Source: Micromonospora chalcea (GTDB lineage Bacteria; Actinomycetota; Actinomycetes; Mycobacteriales; Micromonosporaceae). From it: DNA of 42,051 bases. The notes beneath the pieces are model-generated. The model was not told where the DNA came from, ran no database searches, and saw only the letters and a program-made list of their open reading frames with translations. The stretch covers positions 1-42,051 of the forward strand of contig NZ_MAGP01000138.1 of the NCBI RefSeq assembly GCF_002926165.1, given 5' to 3'. Below are positions 23,652 through 30,064 of the stretch, in pieces; within the stretch, counting starts at the first letter, position 1, and each line of letters starts with the position of its first letter. Made by a program: the position numbers and the translations under genes.

Positions 23652-25142
23652 TCAGTCCGGCCGCGCGGCCTTGGCCAGCTCGTCGTCCAGCTCGTCCACC
23701 TGTTCGGACTCGATCGCCGGCTGGTTGCCCTCGTACACGTCGGCGTTCGGCTTGATCACCCAGTACAGCAGCGACAGCCAGAGCGCGCCGAGCAGGATCG
23801 CGCCCATGAAGTCGGTCGGGTGGTGCATGCCCCGGTACATCCGGGAGGTGGCCACGCCGACCGGCATCAGCACGGCCATGCCCACGAACAGCCACCGCCA
23901 CCACCTGTCGGTACGCGGGAACACGATGACCGCCATGGCCGCCCAGAGGCAGATGGTGGCCGCGATGTGCCCCGAGGGGAACGACGAGGTGGGCATCTGC
24001 CCGTCCAGGTTCTCCACCGGCGGCCGGGGCCGGTCCACCACCCGGGCGCTGGCCAGGAACAGGCTCAGCTCGCCGAACATCGCCAGCACCACGTACAGCA
24101 CCGGCCGCCAGCGCCGCCACAGGGCCAGCACGACCGGGCAGAAGACCAGCGACACCAGCAGGATGGCGTGGGTGTCGCCGAACTTGCTCCACCACCAGCT
24201 CACGTCGGTGAGAAAATCGGTGTGCCGCTCGGCGAACCAGCGCGGCACCTTCGTGTCGAGCGTGTCGAAGAACGTGCCCTTGGCGTGGTAGCTGACGAAC
24301 ATGCCGAACGCGTAGAGCGCGCCGAAGACGAGCACCCAGCCGACCAGCAGCTCGGCCACCGCGGAGCGGGGGTGCTCCAGCACCTTCTCCTCGTCCGGCG
24401 CGAGCGCCAGCTCGTCGCCCGCCTCCGGTTCCAGGCCCTCGCGCAGCGGCGGCACCGGCCGGCCGCGCTCGCGCCGCCACAACCGGAAGGCGTACGCGGT
24501 GACGCCCAGCCAGGCCGCGCCGAGCAGCCAGCCGCCGATCACGTCGGACACGAAGTGCACGCCCAGCGCGATCCGGGTCAGCCCGACCAGGAAGATCAGC
24601 ACGGCGGCGACGGCGATGGCGGGCTTGCGCCAGCGCGGCGACATGGCCGGCAGGAACACCAGCAGCAGCGCCCCGTACGCGACGAACGAGCCGAGCGCGT
24701 GCCCGCTGGGGAAGCTGTTGCCGGGGGCGTCGGCGATCGGCACGTCCACCACCGGGCGCAGCCGGCCGACGAGCGCCTTGAGCGACGGGTCGAGGATCAG
24801 CCCGCCCACGCCGGTGACGATCAGGTAGACCGCCAGCCGGGACTGGCGGCGGATCAGCAGACCCACCACCGCGATGGTGACCAGCCAGATCAGCACCGGC
24901 CGGCCGCCCAGGTCGGTGATCGCCTGGAGCACCGTGACCAGCGGGCCGTGCGGCGCCACCAGGCCGTTGAACCACTCGGCCGCCGCATGATCGGCGTCGC
25001 GCAGCGGGCTCCAGCGGAACCGGACGAGCATCAGGAGCAGCCCGAACCCGACTCCCGCACCGGCCACGGCGAGCAGGCCCGCCAGACTCCGCTCGGCGAA
25101 ATGGCCCAGCGGCCGGCGCCCGGCTTCCTTGACCGCGGTCAC
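23652..25142 (-). CDS. Tandem-domain PAP2 phosphatase
   Basis: 496-residue membrane protein from GTG 25142 (GGGAGG 6 nt upstream); the longer ATG opening at 25202 has no site. It holds two complete PAP2 (phosphatidic acid phosphatase) units. Unit 1 has KALVGRLRP (about 122-130), SFPSGHA (about 142-148) and GVHFVSDV. Unit 2 has VVDRPRPP (about 366), SFPSGHI (about 385) and MHHPTDFMGA (about 437). Both keep the catalytic His residues, and about 12 helices are predicted. Such enzymes dephosphorylate phosphatidate, undecaprenyl pyrophosphate or related lipids on the outer membrane face. A charged linker (about 230-270) joins the halves. It sits beside a diacylglycerol-kinase-like gene, the reverse reaction. 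Confidence 0.9.
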   Translation of the reverse strand: MTAVKEAGRRPLGHFAERSLAGLLAVAGAGVGFGLLLMLVRFRWSPLRDADHAAAEWFNGLVAPHGPLVTVLQAITDLGGRPVLIWLVTIAVVGLLIRRQSRLAVYLIVTGVGGLILDPSLKALVGRLRPVVDVPIADAPGNSFPSGHALGSFVAYGALLLVFLPAMSPRWRKPAIAVAAVLIFLVGLTRIALGVHFVSDVIGGWLLGAAWLGVTAYAFRLWRRERGRPVPPLREGLEPEAGDELALAPDEEKVLEHPRSAVAELLVGWVLVFGALYAFGMFVSYHAKGTFFDTLDTKVPRWFAERHTDFLTDVSWWWSKFGDTHAILLVSLVFCPVVLALWRRWRPVLYVVLAMFGELSLFLASARVVDRPRPPVENLDGQMPTSSFPSGHIAATICLWAAMAVIVFPRTDRWWRWLFVGMAVLMPVGVATSRMYRGMHHPTDFMGAILLGALWLSLLYWVIKPNADVYEGNQPAIESEQVDELDDELAKAARPD

Positions 25143-25219
25143 ACCGCACCTCCCTCGTTCCTCTGCGAGGCGCGCTGTACCCGATCGGCGTGTCCCGTAC
25201 ACGCCGGACCGGCGCGGCG

Positions 25220-26221
25220 TCAGAGCGAGGTCATCTCACCGGTGTCGAACAGGTCCTCGCGGTGCGCCTCCGGCTGCCACAGATCCGGCTGGGCCGGCTC
25301 CTCCACGCCGATGCGCATCGCCTCCAGCTGGGCGGCGAAGGCCAGCCCGCCGAAGAGCGCCATGCCGGTGAGGTTGGCCCAGAGCAACAGCGCCATCATG
25401 CCGGTCAACGCGCCGTAGGTCTGGCCGAATCCGCCGCTGTACTTCACGTAGGCGGCCAGCAGCAGGCTGGCCAGCCACCAGATCGCGATGGCGATGGCCG
25501 CGCCGAAGACGAGCCAGGACAGGCCGGGCTGCCGGCGGCGCGGCGCGTGCCGGAACAGCACCGCCACGGCGATCACCGTCAGGCCGAGGCTCAGCGGCCA
25601 GCGGATCACGTCCCATCCGGCCATCGCCGCGTCGCCCCACTCGTAGTGCCGCCGTACCGACTCGCCCATCGCCCGGCCGCCGACCAGGATGAGGAAGCCG
25701 GCCAGCGCGGGTACGCCGGCGACCACCGCGAGGACCGTGGCGCGCAGGTACTTGGCCAGCGCCGGGCGGTCCCGCTCGACGCCGTAGATCCGGTTCGCGC
25801 CCCGCTCGATCTGCGCCATCGTGGTGGTCAGCGCGACCAGCCCGGTGAGCAGGCCGAGGGTCAGCGCCAGCTCGCCGGCGTCCTCGCTGCGCTCACTGTC
25901 GGTCAGCAGGTCCTGCACCATCGCCTCGCTCTGGCCGGGCGTGATGGCCAGTACGGTGTCCGCGACGACCTTGCCGCCCTCGTCCACCCCCAGGTCGGTG
26001 ATCAGGCCGGTGAGCGCGATCAGGAACGGCACCACCGCCAGGCAGAGCTGCAACCCCAGCGCCCGGGAGTGGCTGAATCCGTCGCCGTAGCGGAACCGGA
26101 CGAACGCGTCCCGCAGCAGGCACCAGCCGCCGTGCCGGCGCAGCGTGTGCCAGGCGTCGTCGGCGGACAGCTCGTTCTCGGTCATCAACCGGGTCTCGGG
26201 GACCAGCTTGGTGCTACTCAC
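25220..26221 (-). CDS. YihY/BrkB-family membrane protein
   Basis: 333-residue polytopic protein; the GTG at 26221 overlaps the last 8 bp of the upstream diacylglycerol-kinase-like gene (GTGAGTAG). Five to six helices are predicted, with family blocks GFSHSRALGLQLCLAVVPFLIALTGL, LTTTMAQIERGANRIYGVERDRP, RATVLAVVAGVPALAGFLILVGG and LLLWANLTGMALFGGLAFAAQLEA. The family was once called ribonuclease BN or virulence factor BrkB; neither enzymatic name is supported, and the role is unclear (possibly lipid or envelope). The acidic C-terminal tail is cytoplasmic. Translational overlap with the lipid kinase hints at a shared membrane-lipid task. Confidence 0.9.
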   Translation of the reverse strand: MSSTKLVPETRLMTENELSADDAWHTLRRHGGWCLLRDAFVRFRYGDGFSHSRALGLQLCLAVVPFLIALTGLITDLGVDEGGKVVADTVLAITPGQSEAMVQDLLTDSERSEDAGELALTLGLLTGLVALTTTMAQIERGANRIYGVERDRPALAKYLRATVLAVVAGVPALAGFLILVGGRAMGESVRRHYEWGDAAMAGWDVIRWPLSLGLTVIAVAVLFRHAPRRRQPGLSWLVFGAAIAIAIWWLASLLLAAYVKYSGGFGQTYGALTGMMALLLWANLTGMALFGGLAFAAQLEAMRIGVEEPAQPDLWQPEAHREDLFDTGEMTSL

Positions 26222-27221
26222 GGCGGGCCTCCTCGACCAGGTGCTCGCCGCGCTCGCCGACCGCGTCGGCGTCCACCGCCAGGTCGGGGTGCTCCTCGGG
26301 GCGCGGTACGCAGAGCCAGAGCGACTCGGGGCGGATGGTGGCCTTCAGCGAGCGGCCCGGCTCGATCAGGTCGCCGTCGAGCTGCCGGGGCTGCGCCCGG
26401 GTGCTGGTGATCTCGACCGAGCGGGCCCGGAACACCTCCATCCGGGGCACGCTGTCGCGGCGGCGCAGCACCGCCCAGCCCATGGCGAGCCAGTGACGCA
26501 GCGCGCGCGGTGTCAGCACCGCCACGTCGAGCCAGCCGTCGTCCGGCTCGGCGTCGGTGAGCAGGCGTACCCCGCCCTGCAGGCGCCCGACGTTGGCGAC
26601 CAGGACCGACCGGGCCCGGCGGCGCAGCGGCGGGCGGCCGTCGATGCGCACCGAGACCCGCATCGGCCGGTCGCGCAGGTGGCGGGCGGCGCCCATCAGG
26701 TACGCCGGCCAGCCGATCCGCTTCTTGGTGGTCTCGGAGGTGGAGTCGAGCATCTGGGCGTCGAAGCCCATCCCGGCCATCACCGCGAAGCACTGGTCGC
26801 CGACCACGCCGACGTCGAGGCGGCGCATCCCGCGTTCGACGGCGACCTGGAGCCCGGCGGCCAGGTCGTTCGAGAGGCCGAGGTTGGCGGCGAGGAGGTT
26901 TCCGGTGCCCTGGGGCAGCACCGCCAGCGCCACGTCGGTGCCGGCCAGCGCGGTCACGCACGCCATCACCGTGCCGTCGCCGCCGCAGGCGAAGACGACC
27001 TCCGCGCCCGCCTTCACCGCCTGTTCCGTCTGCCCGCGGCCCGGGTCCTCGACTGTCGTCTCGTACCAGGTCGGGGCCGGCCAGCCGGCGGCGGCGAGCG
27101 CGCCCTCCACGGTCCGGCGGAACTCGTCCAGGTCGGCCACCTTGACCGGGTTGACCACCACTGCCGAGCGCGGGGTGCGGTTCTCCGCGTTTACCGGGCG
27201 CTTGTCGTCTGCACCGTCCAC
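26214..27221 (-). CDS. Diacylglycerol kinase-like lipid kinase
   Basis: 335-residue member of the DAGK catalytic-domain (YegS/DgkB/LCB5) family, which phosphorylates diacylglycerol or related lipids with ATP. I place the start at GTG 27221; the frame extends to 27572 but upstream codons run antisense through the Clp-N gene. No ribosome site is visible, so the start is uncertain. Motifs: VVVNPVKVADLDEFRR (about 21-36), the nucleotide loop ACGGDGTVMACVTAL (about 78-92) and VLPQGTGNLLAANLGL (about 101-116), with MAGMGFDAQML later. No membrane segment, as usual. It overlaps the YihY-type gene, and the PAP2 gene downstream would reverse its chemistry. Confidence 0.9.
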   Translation of the reverse strand: MDGADDKRPVNAENRTPRSAVVVNPVKVADLDEFRRTVEGALAAAGWPAPTWYETTVEDPGRGQTEQAVKAGAEVVFACGGDGTVMACVTALAGTDVALAVLPQGTGNLLAANLGLSNDLAAGLQVAVERGMRRLDVGVVGDQCFAVMAGMGFDAQMLDSTSETTKKRIGWPAYLMGAARHLRDRPMRVSVRIDGRPPLRRRARSVLVANVGRLQGGVRLLTDAEPDDGWLDVAVLTPRALRHWLAMGWAVLRRRDSVPRMEVFRARSVEITSTRAQPRQLDGDLIEPGRSLKATIRPESLWLCVPRPEEHPDLAVDADAVGERGEHLVEEARRE

Positions 27222-27312
27222 GGCGTCAGTGTGCAGGACACGGGGCGTGACGGCGACCCGGCGCAGCGGGACGTTGCGATGACCGCAAACAGGTTTGAAA
27301 ACCGGGTACGGG

Positions 27313-27888
27313 TCAGGCGGCCTCGCGCAGCGCCGTGTCGATGCGGCGTCGCAGGTCGTCGATGTCCACCCCGGCCTCGGTGAGCACCGCGGCGGCCAGG
27401 CCGTCGCCCTCGCGCAGCAGGCCGAGCAGGATGTGTTCGGTGCCGATGTGCCGGTGGCGCAGCCGCAGCGCCTCGCGCAGCGACAGCTCCAGCACCTTCT
27501 TGGCGCGGGGCGAGAACGTGCCGTGGTGCGTCCCGCGACGCCACCACCGGCGCGGGCGCGGGGTCGCCTCACGCAGCGCGTCCGGGCCGAAGGACTCCTC
27601 GATCCGGGCCACTATCGCGGCGAGGTCGATGCCGATCTCGCGCAGTGCCGCGGCGTCCGCCGCGCCGAGCCCGTCCACGCCCTGCGCGGTGTGGCGGGCC
27701 ACCGCGGCGCGCAGGGCGTCGGCCTCGACGCCACCGGCCGCGAGCAGCCGTACCGCCAGGTTGTCGCGGTCGGCGAGCACGCCCAGCAGCAGGTGCTCGG
27801 TGCCGACCGGCCGCCGTCCCTCGGTGCGGGCCTCGTCGAGCGCGTGGTGCACCACGGCACGGGCCCGGTCGGTGAATCGTTCGAACAT
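27313..27888 (-). CDS. Double Clp-N (ClpA/ClpC N-domain) protein
   Basis: 191-residue stand-alone Clp_N protein without ATPase modules. The ATG at 27888 shares its A with the upstream TGA (TGATG) and follows GGGAGG by 4 nt. Two Clp repeat units are visible: residues 1-75 (MFERFTDRARAVVHHALDEAR, VGTEHLLLGVLADRDN) and about 125-190 (SPRAKKVLELSLREALRLRHRHIGTEHILLGLLREGDG). In ClpC these domains bind adaptors and substrates. A free copy could act as adaptor or as a sensor for misfolded protein; this is inference. It is coupled to the small HTH gene, so it probably shares that gene's leaderless promoter. Confidence 0.9.
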   Translation of the reverse strand: MFERFTDRARAVVHHALDEARTEGRRPVGTEHLLLGVLADRDNLAVRLLAAGGVEADALRAAVARHTAQGVDGLGAADAAALREIGIDLAAIVARIEESFGPDALREATPRPRRWWRRGTHHGTFSPRAKKVLELSLREALRLRHRHIGTEHILLGLLREGDGLAAAVLTEAGVDIDDLRRRIDTALREAA

Positions 27889-28124
27889 CACGCCTCCCAG
27901 CTGTCGCGTACCGCCGGTCGCCCGGCGTGCTTCTTGTGGACCGCCTGCCGGCTGACCTCGAGGGCGTCGGCGATCTCCTGCCAGGACCAGCCCTGTCGCC
28001 GGGCGTTGTCCACCTGGATCACCTCCAGCCGCTCCAGCAGCCGGCGCAGGGCGAGCACGGCACGCAGGCCGACCTTGGGGTCGGTGCTGCCGGCCGCCGC
28101 CGCGAGTTCCGTCGCCTGACTCAT
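27888..28124 (-). CDS. Small HTH regulator, leaderless
   Basis: 78-residue protein with a C-terminal helix-turn-helix (about 43-66, RQGWSWQEIADALEVSRQAVHKKH) and a preceding helix rich in Leu/Arg. I choose ATG 28124 because a promoter (TTGACA at 28160-28155, TACATT at 28136-28131, 18-bp spacer) ends 6 nt before it, giving a leaderless mRNA; the longer opening to 28190 crosses that promoter. Two TGTCAA-N6-TTGACA palindromes cover the promoter, suggesting autoregulation. It overlaps the Clp-N gene by 1 nt. HTH plus Clp_N pairs recur in actinobacteria by my recollection. Target genes unknown. Confidence 0.88.
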   Translation of the reverse strand: MSQATELAAAAGSTDPKVGLRAVLALRRLLERLEVIQVDNARRQGWSWQEIADALEVSRQAVHKKHAGRPAVRDSWEA

Positions 28125-28126
28125 GG

Positions 28127-28181
28127 TGTCAATGTAGGTTGACAGCACGACGGGTGTCAACCCTGGTTGACACCCGTCGTG
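28127..28181. promoter_or_regulatory. Promoter plus paired operators of the HTH/Clp-N operon
   Basis: On the minus strand TTGACA (28160-28155) and TACATT (28136-28131) are 18 bp apart and the ATG begins 7 nt after the -10. TGTCAA-N6-TTGACA occurs twice with identical geometry: 28127-28144, over the -10, and 28155-28172, over the -35. The second is the core of a perfect 16-bp inverted repeat (28146-28161 and 28166-28181, 4-nt loop). Confidence 0.7.
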
Positions 28182-28209
28182 GCCTGCCACCCGCGGCCCG
28201 CGGCGGTGC

Positions 28210-28215
28210 TACGGT
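28210..28215 (+). promoter_or_regulatory. Candidate -10 box of a leaderless PP2C transcript
   Basis: TACGGT lies 6 nt before the GTG at 28222, the spacing expected if transcription starts on the start codon. No ribosome site and no clear -35 box are visible. Confidence 0.35.
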
Positions 28216-28221
28216 CCGCTG

Positions 28222-29022
28222 GTGTTCCGCCGCCGTCCGCTGGACCGGCCGGTCGAGCCCGCGCGCCGGCTCACCGCCGGCCGCCTCACCCTGGAGATCG
28301 CCGGGGGCAGCGTCGTCGGGCACCGCTACCCGGAGAACTACGACGTGCTGCACGTCGACCCGGAGCTGCCGCTGGCGGTGGTCTGCGACGCCATGGGCGA
28401 CGGCGAGGGCAGCCGGATCGCCGGCACCACCGCCGCCGAGACGTTCGTGGCGCGGGTCCGCGCCGACTGGCCCGCCGTCGGCCCCGCCGGGCTGCGCGCC
28501 GCCGTCGCCGAAACCCAACGGCGGGTACGCCAGGCCGGAGCGGCGCAGCCCGGCCTGACCGGATGCACGCTCACCGCGCTCGTCGTCCAGCCCGACGGCG
28601 ACCAGGGCTGGCTGGTCCAGCTCGGCGACTCGCGGGCGTACCGGCTGCGCGACGGGCTGCTGGAGCTGGTGACGGTCGACCACACCATGGCCTGGCTGGG
28701 TCTGCTGCACGGCTGGTGGCCGCCGGACTCGCCGGAGGCGGCCCGGGCCCGCTACCAGCTGCTGCGCTACGTCGGACACCCGGACCGGCCCGAGCCGGAC
28801 CTGCTCGCCGTGCCGCTGCGCCGGGGCGACACCTGGCTGCTGTGCACCGACGGGGTCAGCGACCAGCTCGGCTACCACCGGCTGCGCGACCTGCTCGCCG
28901 CCCGGCGCGACCCGGCGCGCACCGCCGAGGCCCTGCTCGCCGCCAGCCTCGACGAGGGCGGCGAGGACAACGCCACAGCCGTCGTCCTGCGCGTCCATCC
29001 CGCCCTGCCCGCCCCGCGCTGA
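28222..29022 (+). CDS. PP2C-like serine/threonine phosphatase
   Basis: 266-residue PPM/PP2C-fold protein. The GTG start at 28222 lacks a ribosome site and probably begins a leaderless mRNA. Motifs in order: NYDVLHVD (about 39-46), VVCDAMGDGEGS (about 53-64; the usual VADGMGG is altered), GCTLTALVV, QLGDSRAYRLRDG, VTVDHTM, LLCTDGVSDQLG and the terminal EDNATAVVL. The metal-binding Asp residues of the first, DG and DN motifs are present, so activity is likely. There is no membrane segment. Targets unknown; the adjacent stress genes suggest signalling in the same response. It is divergent from the HTH gene. Confidence 0.85.
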   Translation: MFRRRPLDRPVEPARRLTAGRLTLEIAGGSVVGHRYPENYDVLHVDPELPLAVVCDAMGDGEGSRIAGTTAAETFVARVRADWPAVGPAGLRAAVAETQRRVRQAGAAQPGLTGCTLTALVVQPDGDQGWLVQLGDSRAYRLRDGLLELVTVDHTMAWLGLLHGWWPPDSPEAARARYQLLRYVGHPDRPEPDLLAVPLRRGDTWLLCTDGVSDQLGYHRLRDLLAARRDPARTAEALLAASLDEGGEDNATAVVLRVHPALPAPR

Positions 29023-29105
29023 CCGCCGGTTTCCGCCGACCCGGTCCGGCGCACCCGGTCCCGCGACTACGGTGAGTGAAAAGCGGGGTCGGGAGGTGAG
29101 CCGGG

Positions 29106-29936
29106 GTGGCCGCACCCAGCCACGGTTCGGTGGTCGTCGGCGTGGGCCGGTCGGCGGAGGATCTGGCGGTGGTCCGCACCGCCGCCGCCGAGGCCGCCGC
29201 CCACCACCGGCCGCTGCATCTGCTGCACGCGTTCAACTGGGCCGCGACGCCCGGGCCCGCCCCGGCGGGCGGCAGCCGCACGGACGCGGAGAACCTGCTG
29301 GAGGCCGCCGGCCAGGTGGCCGCCGAGTGCGCGCCGGAGGTGCCGGTCAGCGGCGAGATCGTCGAGGGCTCACCGGTCGAGGCGTTGTTGCGGGCCGCCG
29401 ACACCGCGTTCCTGATCGCGCTCGGTGACGGCGGCATGTCGACCCGCCCGCACTCGGTACCCACCGACACGCCGGCCGTGGAGGTGGCCGCCCGGGCGGG
29501 CTGCCCGGTGCTGGTCGGCCGCGCCGAGCCGGCCCCGCCCGGACCGTTGGTCGTCGGCTTCGACGGGTCGGCCAGCTCCCGCGCCGCACTCGGATACGCC
29601 TTCGACTGCGCGGAGAGCCGCGGCGCCCGCCTGCTCGCCGTCCGGGTGATCGAGCCCGGGTGCGGCGACGGCGACGACGGGCTGCTGGAGGAGGCGGTGA
29701 ACCGGCACGCCGTCCGGCACCCCCGGGTCACCACCGACTGCCTCACCGTCCACGGTGAGCCGACATCCGTCCTGCTCGACCGGTCCCGCGCGGCGCAGCT
29801 CGCAGTCGTCGCCGCCCGGGGCGACGGGCCGGTACGGTCGACTCTGGGCGCGGTCAGCCAGTCCCTGCTCTACCATTCGCCGGCCCCGCTGATCGTCGTA
29901 CGGGGACTCGACACGGGCGCCGGGGACGGATCGTGA
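29106..29936 (+). CDS. Universal stress protein, tandem domains
   Basis: 276-residue protein with two UspA-like units. GTG 29106 has GGGAGG about 10 nt upstream. Unit 1 (about 1-140) begins VVVGVGRSAEDLAVV and is degenerate: the Gly-rich ATP loop is replaced by ALGDGGMSTRP. Unit 2 (about 146-270) begins LVVGFDGSASSRAALGYAF and ends with VVAARGDGPVRSTLGAVSQSLLYHSPAPLIVV, which approximates the G-2x-G-9x-G-S/T ATP motif. Actinobacterial tandem USPs are typical members of hypoxia/dormancy regulons. It precedes phosphoketolase on the same strand, but a DosR-like box between them suggests a separate promoter for the latter. Confidence 0.88.
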   Translation: MAAPSHGSVVVGVGRSAEDLAVVRTAAAEAAAHHRPLHLLHAFNWAATPGPAPAGGSRTDAENLLEAAGQVAAECAPEVPVSGEIVEGSPVEALLRAADTAFLIALGDGGMSTRPHSVPTDTPAVEVAARAGCPVLVGRAEPAPPGPLVVGFDGSASSRAALGYAFDCAESRGARLLAVRVIEPGCGDGDDGLLEEAVNRHAVRHPRVTTDCLTVHGEPTSVLLDRSRAAQLAVVAARGDGPVRSTLGAVSQSLLYHSPAPLIVVRGLDTGAGDGS

Positions 29937-29950
29937 CGCCCACCCGAGGC

Positions 29951-29965
29951 GGGACCTACGGCCCT
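29951..29965. promoter_or_regulatory. DosR (DevR)-box-like palindrome upstream of phosphoketolase
   Basis: GGGACCTACGGCCCT, about 100 bp before the phosphoketolase ATG, resembles mycobacterial Dos boxes (GGGACTnnnGnCCC type). It differs at only one base from the site at 39353-39367, upstream of the second nitroreductase. Confidence 0.55.
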
Positions 29966-30064
29966 GACCGGCGGCCCCGGACCGGGGCGAAGCTGAACCC
30001 GCCGGGGAAGAAGACGTGGTCCCCGAGTGGCAGCAGATCCCGAGCCACGAGAGGCTAAGGCAGC

